The notes under the pieces: generated by a model
What the model was told of the DNA's origin: nothing
Databases searched by the model: none
What the model saw: the letters and a program-made list of their open reading frames with translations, nothing else
Position numbers and translations under genes: made by a program
Part shown: piece after piece, positions 59,101 through 64,000 of the stretch
Numbering within the stretch: the stretch's first letter is position 1
Layout of the letters: each line of letters starts with the position of its first letter
Assembly (NCBI RefSeq): GCF_005222485.1
Contig: NZ_CP029078.1
Coordinates: 1,054,001 to 1,118,000, forward strand
Source: Streptomyces griseoviridis
Lineage (GTDB): Bacteria > Actinomycetota > Actinomycetes > Streptomycetales > Streptomycetaceae
DNA length: 64,000 bases
Direction of reading: 5' to 3'

Positions 59101-61011
59101 GGCGAAGATCGCGGGCTGGGTGAACCCGGTGTCGTCCAGGCCGTCGCCGGATTCGATCACCTCGCTCAGCGGCCGGTCGAGCAGCGGGTCGAGGTGGGCG
59201 CACACCTCGTCGAACGCCTCGGCGAACACCGGGAAGGCGGCGCGCAGTTCGCGCCCCATGCCGACGCGCTGGGAGCCCTGTCCGGTGAAGACCACGGCCG
59301 GGCGGTCCGGGCGGGCGACACCGGCCCCTGTCCCGGAGGCGGCGAGGGCGGCGAGCCCGTCGAGCAGGGTGCCGCGGTCGCCGCCGAGCACGACGGCGCG
59401 GTGGTCGAAGACGGTGCGGTGCGCCGCGAGGGTCAGCCCGACGTCCGCGGGGTCGAGCGTCGCGTCGGCGGTGACGGCGGCGTGCAGCCGGGCGGCCTGG
59501 TCGCGCAGCGCGGCGGCGTCGCGGCCGGTGACCACCCAGGGCACGGGGGCCGGGTCGGTCGCGGGTGCGGACGGCGGGAGGGCCGCCGGTCCCGGTGCGG
59601 CGGCCGACCGCGACCGGGGGGTCTGTGCGGGTTCGGGGCGGGGCGCCGGGGCCGGGTGCTCGGCGAGCACGACGTGGGCGTTGGTGCCGCCCATGCCGAA
59701 GGAGGAGACACCGGCCAGCAGCGTGCGGTCGGGCTCCGGCCAGTCGGACGGCGCGCTCTGCACCCTGAGACCCAGCTCGGCCAGCGGTATCCGCGGGTTC
59801 GGGGTCTCGAAGTTGAGGCTGGCCGGGATCGTGCGGTGCGAGAGGGCCAGCAGTGCCTTGATGAGGCCGGCGATCCCGGCGGCGCCCTCCAGGTGGCCGA
59901 TGTTGGTCTTCACCGACCCGACCCGCAGGGGCCGTTCGGGGTCGCGCCCGCTCCCGAGGACCGCGCCGAGCGCCGCGGCCTCGATCGGGTCACCGACCGG
60001 GGTACCGGTGCCGTGCAGCTCCACGTACTGCACCGCCGCGGGGTCGACGGCGGCCTTCTCGTAGGCGTGGCGCAGCACCTGCTCCTGGGAGGCGCGGTCG
60101 GGGACGGTGAGCCCGGGGGTGGCGCCGTCGTTGTTGACGGCGCTGGCGAGGATCACCCCGTGGACGCGGTCGCCGTCCGCGACGGCGCGGGCCAGCGGCT
60201 TGAGGATGACGGCGCCGCCGCCCTCGCCGCGCACGAACCCGTTGGCGCGGGCGTCGAAGGCGTAGATCGTGCCGTCGGGTGAGAGTCCGCCGAAGCGCTC
60301 CGCGCTGGCCGCGCTCTCGGCGAGGATGTTGAGGTGGACGCCCGCCACCACGGCCGCCTCCGACTCCCCCGACCGCAGCGACTCGCAGGCCAGGTGGACG
60401 GCGACCAGCGACGACGACTGGGCGGAGTCGACGGTCATGCTGGGGCCGCGCAGCCCCAGGTGGTAGGAGACCCGGTTGGCGATGACGCCCCGGTTGACGC
60501 CCGCCATGGTGTGCTGGGTGATCGCCCGCTCACCGTGCTGGTAGAGCAGGGCGGAGTAGTCGTCGCGCTGGGTGCCGACGAAGACGGCCGTGCGGCTGCC
60601 CGCGAGCGCGGCCGGCAGGGTCCCGGCGTCCTCCAGCGCCTCCCACGCCAGTTCGAGCACCAGGCGCTGCTGGGGGTCCATGGTGACGGCCTCGCGCGGG
60701 GAGATGCCGAAGAAGGCGGCGTCGAAGGTGTCGAGGTGGGCGAGGAAGCCGCCCCGGCGGGTCCCGGCGCCGGAGGTCGCGTCCGCAGGCCCGGAGCCGT
60801 CGACGGCCGGCTGTGAGGCGCCCTCCGCGCTCACCGGCTGCCAGCGTCCTTCCGGTACGGCGGTGACGGCGCTGGTGCCGGTGCTCAGCAACTCCCAGAA
60901 GGCGGCGGGGCCGTCGGCGCCCGGCAGTCGGCAGGAGAGTCCGACCACCGCGATGGCCTGGTCTCCTTCCCCACGCGCCGCGGACGTCCCAAGGTGCTGC
61001 TCGTTCGTCAT
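47131..61011 (-). CDS. Type I PKS: KSQ-AT-ACP loading module plus two KS-AT-DH-KR-ACP modules
   Basis: 4626 residues. Loading module: KS with Gln198 instead of the active Cys (VDSAQSSS), malonyl-type AT ([15 protein letters not shown]), ACP (GFDSL near 985), giving an acetyl starter by decarboxylation. Module 1 (from about 1038): KS, AT (HAFHSPHMD), DH ([17 protein letters not shown]), KR ([23 protein letters not shown]), ACP near 2727. Module 2 (from about 2790): KS, AT (HAFHSSHMD), DH ([17 protein letters not shown]), KR ([11 protein letters not shown]), ACP near 4497, C-terminal docking helices. Both DH and KR sets look intact and there is no ER, so each module installs a double bond. It is first gene of the PKS operon; ATG 61011. 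The 63-bp gap to the next PKS gene supports cotranscription. Confidence 0.95.
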   Translation of the reverse strand: MTNEQHLGTSAARGEGDQAIAVVGLSCRLPGADGPAAFWELLSTGTSAVTAVPEGRWQPVSAEGASQPAVDGSGPADATSGAGTRRGGFLAHLDTFDAAFFGISPREAVTMDPQQRLVLELAWEALEDAGTLPAALAGSRTAVFVGTQRDDYSALLYQHGERAITQHTMAGVNRGVIANRVSYHLGLRGPSMTVDSAQSSSLVAVHLACESLRSGESEAAVVAGVHLNILAESAASAERFGGLSPDGTIYAFDARANGFVRGEGGGAVILKPLARAVADGDRVHGVILASAVNNDGATPGLTVPDRASQEQVLRHAYEKAAVDPAAVQYVELHGTGTPVGDPIEAAALGAVLGSGRDPERPLRVGSVKTNIGHLEGAAGIAGLIKALLALSHRTIPASLNFETPNPRIPLAELGLRVQSAPSDWPEPDRTLLAGVSSFGMGGTNAHVVLAEHPAPAPRPEPAQTPRSRSAAAPGPAALPPSAPATDPAPVPWVVTGRDAAALRDQAARLHAAVTADATLDPADVGLTLAAHRTVFDHRAVVLGGDRGTLLDGLAALAASGTGAGVARPDRPAVVFTGQGSQRVGMGRELRAAFPVFAEAFDEVCAHLDPLLDRPLSEVIESGDGLDDTGFTQPAIFAVEVALYRLVSSWGVVPSQVAGHSIGEVAAAHAAGVLSLGDAARLVAARGRLMQALPPGGVMAAVRADENEVAKLLADEPLAAIAAVNGPLSTVVSGDEDAVERIIGRLCAQGRNVRRLTVSHAFHSPLMDPMLEDFRRAVTDLTFHEPTLPAVSTVTGRPVGPGEWSSPEYWVGQIRRPVRYLDAVRTLKSAGVPTLLELGPAAVCSPMAVECLDDTDAMAPVATLRAGRPEPHALLTGVAAAFVRGAEVDWAAVPTVGDGRRVTLPTYAFQRERHWITGPARPAASLPEAPATAAATPAVPAAPADLTDLPGLVTDRIAAVLEYPADRRVEPHASFRELGFDSLMSVELRDTLAAATGLRLPSGLLFDRPTPAALIDHLTTLLEGSGAEATAPVLRAETSTEPIAIVGMACRYPGGIASPEDLWRLLADGGDAISGFPTDRGWDEELFDRDAGRNGKSSVREGGFLYDAPLFDNTLFGISPREALAMDPQQRLLLETAWEALERAGLDADTLRGSRTGVFVGATALDYGPRMHQAPDTVEGHVLTGTAPSVMSGRIAYQFGFVGPAVTIDTACSSSLVALHLAVRSLRSGETGLALAGGATVMSSPGMFVEFSRQRGLAADGRSKSFAAGADGTSWAEGVGLLVVERLSDALKNGHPVLATIRGSAVNQDGASNGLTAPSGPSQEHVIRQALADAGLDPADVDAVEAHGTGTRLGDPIEAEALIATYGRDRAHPLQVGSLKSNIGHTQAAAGVGGVIKMVQAMRHGVLPRTLHVDAPTPFVDWDSGSVELLTRETEWPDTGRPRRSAVSSFGISGTNAHLIVEHDPATEPAPPAGPERPEPTAPAPWLITARDDAALRAQAARLRDHLRTTEAHPADIGRALATTRARLDRRAVVLGTGRDTFLAGLDALASGTDAPHLVTGDVAGTGRTAVLFTGQGAQRARMGSELYASSPVFAAALDEVCAALDPHLRRPLRAVLSAPADSDDGALLHRTAYTQPALFAVGTALFRLLEHHGLTPALLAGHSIGEVTAAHVAGVLSLDDAALLVAARGRLMESARSGGAMIAIEAEEAELADDLARHAAALAVAAVNGPTSLVISGDQDAAEEVAAHWRARGRRTRRLQVSHAFHSPHMDDVLAEFRSVAEGLTFHPPRIPIVSTVTGETAGADTLTSPDHWAGQIRGTVRFMDAARTLQRHGATVFIEAGPDAVLTSMVRDSLSGEPAAVPLMRAGRPEPQTLTTALATALTRGAPLDAASFFPDAHRVDLPTYAFQRARHWLPADSGGTDARGLGLDPADHPLLTTAVDLAGREDRLLTGRVSASEHSWLADHVIGGTALLPGTAFLELALTAGGLLEAERVEELTLEAPLVLPARGAARLQVSVDAPDAAGTRSFTVFARRDGDPGDDRTWTRHASGVLGGTGEPVTAGTQEVWPPEGATAQPLDAVYDRLADLGYHYGPAFQGLKALWHRDGDLYAEVSLPAEQHPDADRFTAHPALLDAVLHPLVLHAAASATPDGTDGTDGSGAIRLPFSWNDTVLHATGATDLRVRISPTGTDTFAVTATDTTGRAVVSVGSLTLRPVPRDRLAPADEGPAALHTVAWTVLPLPATAPAAPRIAEAPHGELPHGRAAGEADLDAVLVHVDRLLTEDPGRDEVTTAHETLAAVLSLTQRFLSDERYDDTRLVLVTRGAVAVERGEGVAGLASAPVWGLGRAAQSEHPGRLVLLDLDPDDGTEPAAAETLVAAALATGEPQLAVRAGRMTVPRIVRDPAAGPRTAPPLDPEKTVLVTGGTGGLGALFARHLVERHGVRRLLLVSRRGGDAPGAEELAGELRAAGAEVGFAAVDVADRSALAEVVGRFGDGNPLGAVVHAAGVLDDVPFDGLTVERLDGVLRAKVDAAWHLHELTRGSGLDAFVVYSSIAGLLGTAGQANYAAGNAYLDALAAHRRAQGLPGLSLAWGLWDGTHGMGAALGDTDLARWRRMGITPLTPEDGLALFDRALAEGPALRIPAALDLSVPRARADEAPALLRGPGGTRPRRAAARAASGTADGWAARVAAQPPQTRHDTVHDLVRSTVAAVLGHAEAGTLDPRRAFKDLGFDSLAGVELRNRLNAVTGLRLPTTAVFDHPSATALADFLLSRLPGTRPATDRPEPRAAAVADDPIAIVGMACRFPGGVASPEDLWGLVRGGVDAVSEFPSNRGWDLEGLYDPDPDRAGTSYSRHGGFLHDADLFDREFFGMSPREAMATDPQQRLLLETAWELVESAGLDPGALRGSRTGVFTGAMYDDYASRLSASPAEYEGFLLAGNLSSVVSGRLSYTFGFEGPAVTVDTACSSSLVALHLAANALRAGECDLALAGGVTVMSTPVAFVEFARQKGLAPDGRCKSFSADADGTGWSEGVGLLLVERLSDARRNGHRVLAVVRGSAVNQDGASNGLTAPNGPAQERVIRDALASAGLSPSDVDAVEAHGTGTRLGDPIEAQALLATYGQERERPLLLGSLKSNIGHAQAAAGVGGVIKMVQAMRHGVLPRTLHAEERSPYVDWDSGAVELLTRETPWPRTDRPRRSAVSSFGISGTNAHVILEQGPDVDTAPTEDEPTPPAALPVAPFLVSARGPRALKAQAARLAAHLDAHPDTRLGDLGHSLATTRALHSHAAAVLAGDRDALRTALTALADDEPSPAVVHADRTPRGRTAFLLTGQGSQRPGMSRGLYASSPVFAAALDEVAAHLDPFLERPLKDVIFAAEDSADSALLDLTAYTQVALFAVETALFRLAEHHGLTPDYLIGHSIGEVAAAHLSGVLDLPDACRLVSERGRLMQAAREGGAMAAIEATEEEVRATLAGHGDSVGVAAVNAPRSTVISGDTSAVDALTALWAERGSRTKRLTVSHAFHSSHMDEVLAEFRAVAEGLTFRPPRIPIVSNVTGELATTEQLTSPDYWVAQIRGTVRFLDGVRLLAAEGVTEWLELGPDGVLTTLVMDALPTGTGALAPALRRGRDDDQVFAAALGLLAARGADLAWDAVFPGARAVDLPGYAFQHQRYWIQDPATPDRDAAGLGLTATGHPLLGAAVSLADRDEHVITGRLSVRTHPWLADHAVGGVVLLPGTGLLDLVLQAGEQLGTPGVDDLTLAEPLILPGHGAVQVQLVAGATDNGGGRPVRVYSRPTGTAGDDDGAWTLHAEGRLGTAADRLPTDDLTDWPPPGAVETDLTGVYERLAEHGYAYGPAFRNLRGLWTTETGLYAEVALDEERRAEAARFVLDPALLDAALHPLLPGVTGDEGRSLLPFAWSGVTVETRGATTLRVRLARQDGDGASPTVRLTVADGTGTPVAAVDALTLRPLSAGALRASGAADGLLCLDWIPLPDTPDGTADPAGWIVLGDETSVVPALLDAPARVRPDVAALVRDLDRGEPAPSGVLLTVSARPAVGEELPAVLRDATHRVLTDVQTLLADARLADARLAVVTRGAVATGPEEDVTDLAHAPVWGLLRSAQTENPGRIVLLDTDGTADATLPALAAHRHEPQIAVRAARPLVPRLIRARPAAQTATTQGEDTPRWDRGTVLVTGATGALGTVVARHLVERHGVRRLLLVSRRGGDAPGAEELAGELRAAGAEVGFAAVDVADRSALAEVVGRFGAGNPLGAVVHAAGVLDDVPFDGLTVERLDGVLRAKVDAAWHLHELTRGSGLDAFVVYSSIAGLLGTAGQANYAAGNAYLDALAAHRRAQGLPGLSLAWGLWAGTDSIAAHLGDADLRRLARSGLLPLAADDAMDLFDAAPATGEAVLGVSRLDIAGLRASGAPVPPLLRALVPATAPRGSATTASANDDGGEALARRLAPMTAVERERTLTALVSARVASVLGHHSAEIDADSAFTELGFDSLTGVELRNHLNAATGLRLPTTTVFDHPTPRALAAHLLTRLVAETPEGEPVLTELSRLRSAIEESASDAATYQRITAQLRDLLDAADLAHGALRTDGTADDPDGLLETASDEELFALVDELD
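47921..48402 (-). repeat. Near-identical KR-coding block, copy 1 (module 2)
   Basis: 482 bp matching 53228-53709 at a constant 5307-bp offset, with only about half a dozen differences. It covers the KR catalytic half (Rossmann loop through YSSIAG and NYAAGN). Codon choice is G/T-ending, distinct from the flanks. Confidence 0.92.
51421..52594 (-). repeat. Near-identical KS-coding block, copy 2 (module 2 of the large PKS)
   Basis: Partner of 45757-46930; see that entry. The KS of module 2 and the KS of the following single-module protein share it. Confidence 0.85.
53228..53709 (-). repeat. Near-identical KR-coding block, copy 2 (module 1)
   Basis: Partner of 47921-48402. Together the two copies show exchange of the KR catalytic core between the two reducing modules of the same gene. 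Confidence 0.92.
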
Positions 61012-61259
61012 GGCGCTCGACTACCCTTCCGGCTGAACCGACCGAAACCCCAAGGCATTTGAGGCAACTCTGCGAATGGATCGTAGGCAGCGGCCTCCTC
61101 GCGGAATTCAACGTGCGACCTTTTTCGGGTAATCGGCCGGGCGGCGGGCGGGCAGATCACGGTGTGACCCGGCGGTTCCCGCACTGTTGCGCGGGATGAA
61201 ATACCGTCTCGACCGTGGAACTCAGCCACCTCACTCACGGAAGGCGGGCCTGAACTCTC

Positions 61260-61640
61260 ATGTCGCGAATAATCGCTGATCTGGAAAAGCGCACCGAACT
61301 CTATGTCGATGCCTTCAACGCGGGCGACGCGGACGCACTCGAGGATTTCTACACCGAAGAGGCCATCGCGGTCTGGGAACCGGGCAAGCCGCTGACGGGG
61401 CAGGCCCGCAGGGACTACCAGCGCGCGTTCCTGTCCCGCGGGCCGCGGATCACCGCCGTGCCGCGGCAGTCCTTCGTCACGGGTGACACCGCGCTGCTGA
61501 TCGTCGACTGGACCATCGACACGGTCGACGAGTCGGGGACGGCCGAACAGCTGCGCGGGATCGGCGTGGACGTGCTGCGCCTGGGCGAGGACGCGGTCTG
61601 GCGCTACGCGGTGGACGACCCCTACGGCCAGGAGGACTGA
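61260..61640 (+). CDS. NTF2/SnoaL-like protein 1 of the PKS cluster
   Basis: 126 residues with the SnoaL-like pattern: helix ELYVDAFNAGDADALEDFYTEEA, strands with GKPLTGQARRDYQRAFLS, then GDTALLIVDWTI and DVLRLGEDAVWRYAVDDP. The superfamily includes polyketide cyclases and epoxide hydrolase/cyclases, as well as non-catalytic members. It is divergent from the first PKS gene with a 248-bp shared promoter region, so co-regulation is likely. An assisting role in ring closure or handling of a reactive intermediate is inferred. The ribosome site before ATG 61260 is weak. Confidence 0.75.
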   Translation: MSRIIADLEKRTELYVDAFNAGDADALEDFYTEEAIAVWEPGKPLTGQARRDYQRAFLSRGPRITAVPRQSFVTGDTALLIVDWTIDTVDESGTAEQLRGIGVDVLRLGEDAVWRYAVDDPYGQED

Positions 61641-61703
61641 GCCCCTACCCCGACGCACCAGTCCCGTTCAGCCACCATCCAGCAGAGAGGCAGGCCGGTT
61701 CAC

Positions 61704-62129
61704 ATGGCCTTCAACTTCGCCGTCGACTTCGACCCCGCCCACCCCGACCTCACCAGTGACGCCGAGGTCGCGAACGAGATCTTCCTCCAGGTCTTCAACT
61801 CCGGTGACGGCGAGCTGTTCAACCGCCTGTACCTGGAGGACTCCATCTCGAACTTCTCCGGCGAGCCCCTCACCGGCGCGGCGCGCCTGGCCTTCTTCAA
61901 GGAGTTCCTCTCCTCGAAGCCGACGCTGAAGGCCGCGATCACGTTCTCGTACGTCGCCGGTGACGTGGCGCTCATGGGTGTCGACTACAGCATCAGGGGC
62001 ACCGGCCCGGACGGCTCACCCACCCTCCTCGAAGGCGTGTGCACGGATGTCCTGCGGCGCCAGAAGGACGGCCGCTGGCTGATGGCCGTCGACCGTCCGG
62101 TGGCCGCGAAGGGACTCGTCTCCGAATAG
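61704..62129 (+). CDS. NTF2/SnoaL-like protein 2 of the PKS cluster
   Basis: 141 residues, related in layout to the preceding gene: VANEIFLQVFNSGDGELFNRLYLEDSI, then GEPLTGAARLAFFKEFLSS, GDVALMGVDYSI and TDVLRRQKDGRWLMAVDRP. It has a slightly longer N-terminus. It lies 63 bp downstream on the same strand and is followed by a strong terminator, so the pair forms one short operon. The paired genes may make a heterodimer or act on successive intermediates (inference). Confidence 0.75.
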   Translation: MAFNFAVDFDPAHPDLTSDAEVANEIFLQVFNSGDGELFNRLYLEDSISNFSGEPLTGAARLAFFKEFLSSKPTLKAAITFSYVAGDVALMGVDYSIRGTGPDGSPTLLEGVCTDVLRRQKDGRWLMAVDRPVAAKGLVSE

Positions 62130-62155
62130 GGCGCGGGTCCCCCGGCCCCACGCAC

Positions 62156-62193
62156 GGAAGAACCCCCCGAACGCACCGCCGGGGGGTTCTTCC
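62156..62193 (+). terminator. Hairpin terminator with T-run
   Basis: GGAAGAACCCCCC pairs perfectly with GGGGGGTTCTTCC (13-bp stem, 12-nt loop), followed by GCCTTTTCGTCTTCTTCT. It lies 27 bp after the second NTF2-like gene. Confidence 0.93.
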
Positions 62194-62226
62194 GCCTTTT
62201 CGTCTTCTTCTCGGAACGCCCGGCAC

Positions 62227-62384
62227 GTACGTGTGCGCGGGCGTTCCCTCTCATTTCTGCGCGCGGGCGTTCCCGCTCGTTCCCGTGCTCGGGAGTTCCC
62301 GTTCGCTCCTTGTGCGCGGGCGCGACCGCCCGTTCCTGCGTGCGGCGTTCCCGGTCGTCCTTGTGTGCGGCGTTCCCGGTCGTT
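62227..62384. repeat. Imperfect tandem repeat, about 26-bp unit
   Basis: Roughly six degenerate copies built on GTGCGCGGGCGTTCCCGNTCGTTCC, head to tail, between two terminators. Copies drift in length (23-27 bp), so it is an old array. No coding role is apparent. Confidence 0.7.
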
Positions 62385-62430
62385 CCTGTGTGCCGGTCCC
62401 GCGGATCGTCTCCGCGGGCCGGCACACAGG
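62385..62430 (-). terminator. Hairpin terminator of the flavin reductase gene
   Basis: CCTGTGTGCCGGTCCCGCGGA pairs with TCCGCGGGCCGGCACACAGG (20-bp stem with one bulged T, loop TCGTC), immediately after the end of the minus-strand flavin reductase gene at 62445. Confidence 0.88.
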
Positions 62431-62444
62431 ACGACGCCGTGCGG

Positions 62445-62993
62445 TCAGCGCGTGGACGGCTCCGGGCGGCCGAAAGAGCCGTTGACGAAGATCAGTTCGT
62501 GACCGTCGCTGCCGCGCCCGGCCTCCAGCACCGTCCCTATGAAGATGGTGTGGTCGCCGAACGAGTGCGCGTCGGTCAGTTCGCACTCCACCCAGGCCAG
62601 CGAGCCGGCGAGCAGCGGGGCGCCCGTGTGGGTGCCTGGCCACCACTCGATCCCGTCGAACTGCGCGGCACCGAGGGTGCGGTTCTTGTCGGCGAAGTGC
62701 CGGGCGAGGGGCTCCTGTTCGGCTCCGAGGATGTTGACGGCGAACCGGCCGGAGTCGGTCAGCGCCTGGTGCATCACGGCGCCGTGGCCGACGCTGCACA
62801 GCACCGAGGGCGGGTCGAGCGACACGGAGCTGAAGGCGTTCGCCGTCATGGCGTGCAGATGCTCCTGACCGACGGTGATGACCGTGACGCCGGTCGTGAA
62901 ACGGGACATCACCTCCCTCAGCCGGCCGGGCCCCACCCAGCGCGGTGCGGAGGGGGAAGCCGAAGGGTCGAGTTCAGCGGACGCGGAATTCAT
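62445..62993 (-). CDS. FMN-binding flavin reductase (HpaC-like)
   Basis: 182 residues from ATG 62993 (AAGGTGG upstream). Classic flavin-reductase domain: FTTGVTVITV, HAMTANAFSSVSLDPPSVLCSV (flavin binding), FAVNILG, and the closing HTIFIGTV strand. Such enzymes deliver reduced flavin to two-component monooxygenases, and the acyl-CoA-dehydrogenase-fold oxygenase at 30.6 kb is the only candidate partner in the window. It is divergent from the aminotransferase gene with a 196-bp gap. Confidence 0.9.
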   Translation of the reverse strand: MNSASAELDPSASPSAPRWVGPGRLREVMSRFTTGVTVITVGQEHLHAMTANAFSSVSLDPPSVLCSVGHGAVMHQALTDSGRFAVNILGAEQEPLARHFADKNRTLGAAQFDGIEWWPGTHTGAPLLAGSLAWVECELTDAHSFGDHTIFIGTVLEAGRGSDGHELIFVNGSFGRPEPSTR

Positions 62994-63189
62994 GCCACCT
63001 TCTCCGGGGGTCGTGGGGGCGCACGCGACCCGTGACAGAGACAAGGACGGGCCTGCGGATTCCTCAACGTACCGGCGCCCGGACGCGTCTCCTCCACCGT
63101 CGGGTAACCGGCGCACCGGCCGCCCGCGGGCGCCGCCGTGGTGACCGTGCCGTGAGTGCCGCCTTACCTCCCGGGCGCACCCTGTGGCC

Positions 63190-64000
63190 ATGACTCCCAC
63201 AGACTCCGCAGCGGCCCGGCCCGAGACCACCGAGCCGGAGCTCGCCGAACCGCACCTGCGTGCGGTGCTGGACACGGCGGGACTGGCCGTCGAGTACGTC
63301 CGGGCCCAGGACAACACGCTGTTTTGGCTCGACGAGGACGGCACCGAGATCGCCGTGACGGACTTCGCCGGCGGGTACGGCTCCGTCCTGCTCGGCCACA
63401 ACCGGCCCGAGATCGTCGAGCGCGCGAGGGAACTGCTGGCGTCAGGCACCCCGGTGCACGCGCAGTTCTCCAGCCACCCCTACGCCAACCGGCTCGCGGC
63501 CGAGCTGAACCGGATCGTGGGACGCGAACTGGACACCGACGAGCCGTACTTCGCCATCTTCGGCAATTCGGGCGCGGAGGCCGTCGAGGCCGCGATCAAG
63601 CACGCCGAGATGGACCGGGGCATGCGACTGGCGGCGCTGCGTGAGGAGTTGGCGCGGCACACCGCGAGCGTCCGCGCGGCGGTGGCGGCCGGCGAGGCGA
63701 AGGTGACCTCGCGGGCCCTCGCGGGTGCCGGGCTCGACGCGACGGCGCCCGGCGGTGACTTCGAGACACTCGCCGCCGAGTTGGAGCGTCACAACGCCGA
63801 ACTGTTCGCCAGGCCGCCGCTGTTCCTCAGCCTTGAGGGCGGCTTCCACGGCAAGCTGGCGGCGAGCGTGCAGCTGACCCACAACGAGGGGTACCGCGCC
63901 CCGTTCAAGGCGCTGGCGGCGCAGGCCCGTTTCGTGCCCCGTGAGCGGCCCGAGGCGCTGAAGGAGATCTGGGCCGAGGAGCGCGGCACACTCCGGGACG
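63190..64000 (+). CDS. Class III PLP aminotransferase (3' end outside window)
   Basis: The first 270 residues are seen; the gene continues past the right edge. Class III features: TDFAGGYGSVLLGHNRP near residue 60, the PLP-phosphate loop FGNSGAEAVEAAIKHA near 120, and GGFHGKLAASVQLT near 220. A helical insertion of about 60 residues (roughly 140-200) separates the last two motifs. The PLP lysine lies beyond the window. In polyketide-alkaloid clusters, such enzymes turn the aldehyde released by a terminal reductase into an amine, which fits here (inference). ATG 63190 was chosen as the first ATG before conserved sequence. Confidence 0.88.
   Translation, partial: MTPTDSAAARPETTEPELAEPHLRAVLDTAGLAVEYVRAQDNTLFWLDEDGTEIAVTDFAGGYGSVLLGHNRPEIVERARELLASGTPVHAQFSSHPYANRLAAELNRIVGRELDTDEPYFAIFGNSGAEAVEAAIKHAEMDRGMRLAALREELARHTASVRAAVAAGEAKVTSRALAGAGLDATAPGGDFETLAAELERHNAELFARPPLFLSLEGGFHGKLAASVQLTHNEGYRAPFKALAAQARFVPRERPEALKEIWAEERGTLRD

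Noticed and set aside
62227..62384. CRISPR-like array
   Set aside because: Units are contiguous without spacers, vary in length and sequence, and no cas genes are near.
1..64000. A single hybrid NRPS-PKS cluster covering the window
   Set aside because: The NRPS has no condensation domain and its own TE. About 19 kb of unrelated genes lies between (11.5-30.4 kb), and the StrR-type palindrome was found only near the NRPS operon.

Overview
The window is high-GC actinomycete DNA, most likely Streptomyces. It is GC-rich with strong G/C third-position bias, and it carries several TetR regulators next to divergent targets, a StrR-family regulator, an MbtH protein, modular type I PKS genes and a secreted RHS/YD-repeat protein. 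No rRNA, tRNA, CRISPR array or insertion sequence was seen. Both ends cut through genes: an MFS exporter on the left and a class III aminotransferase on the right.

Region 1 (1-11.1 kb) looks like a compact amino-acid-modifying operon on the minus strand, with genes overlapping or nearly so: MbtH, a free-standing A-PCP-TE NRPS, a SyrB2-like non-heme iron enzyme, an L-proline 3-hydroxylase-family oxygenase, a heme-oxygenase-like diiron oxidase, a membrane diiron desaturase/hydroxylase, a variant PhzF-fold protein and an MFS exporter. The adenylation-domain pocket read by hand (D V Q F V A H L V + K) is very close to the proline code, so the operon is inferred to load, oxidise and possibly halogenate proline. 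A StrR-family regulator lies just beyond. A perfect palindrome, GTTCAACCG-N11-CGGTTGAAC, with the architecture of StrR operators, lies upstream of the MbtH gene.

Region 2 (11.5-30.4 kb) is mostly ordinary chromosomal or accessory genes: a CPA2 antiporter, a VOC protein, an MBL-fold hydrolase with a divergent TetR, a GT4 glycosyltransferase, an NTF2-like protein, a 2107-residue RHS-type secreted protein with an aromatic-rich C-terminal module, an alpha/beta hydrolase with a divergent TetR, a TetR/quinone-oxidoreductase pair, a pseudogene remnant, and an old-yellow-enzyme homologue with altered catalytic residues.

Region 3 (30.6-64 kb) is a polyketide-alkaloid type cluster. Three colinear PKS genes encode KSQ-AT-ACP, two KS-AT-DH-KR-ACP modules, one KS-AT-KR-ACP module, and a final KS-AT-(DH)-KR-ACP module ending in a thioester reductase. 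All five AT domains look malonyl-specific, so the expected product is a linear C10 aldehyde. The last DH has lost its catalytic Asp, predicting a 3,5-dihydroxy-6,8-dienal. Around the PKS lie a class III aminotransferase (aldehyde to amine), an imine reductase with Tyr169, a Tat-exported FAD amine-oxidase-like enzyme, an acyl-CoA-dehydrogenase-fold flavin monooxygenase, a flavin reductase that could supply it, two NTF2/SnoaL-like proteins and a TetR regulator with two operator palindromes. Inferred end product: a 2-(pentadienyl)piperidin-4-ol or a derivative (the SS20846A/streptazolin type). Long near-identical blocks between modules show recent internal recombination. The NRPS operon and the PKS cluster appear to be separate pathways, because no condensation domain links them and about 19 kb of unrelated genes lies between.
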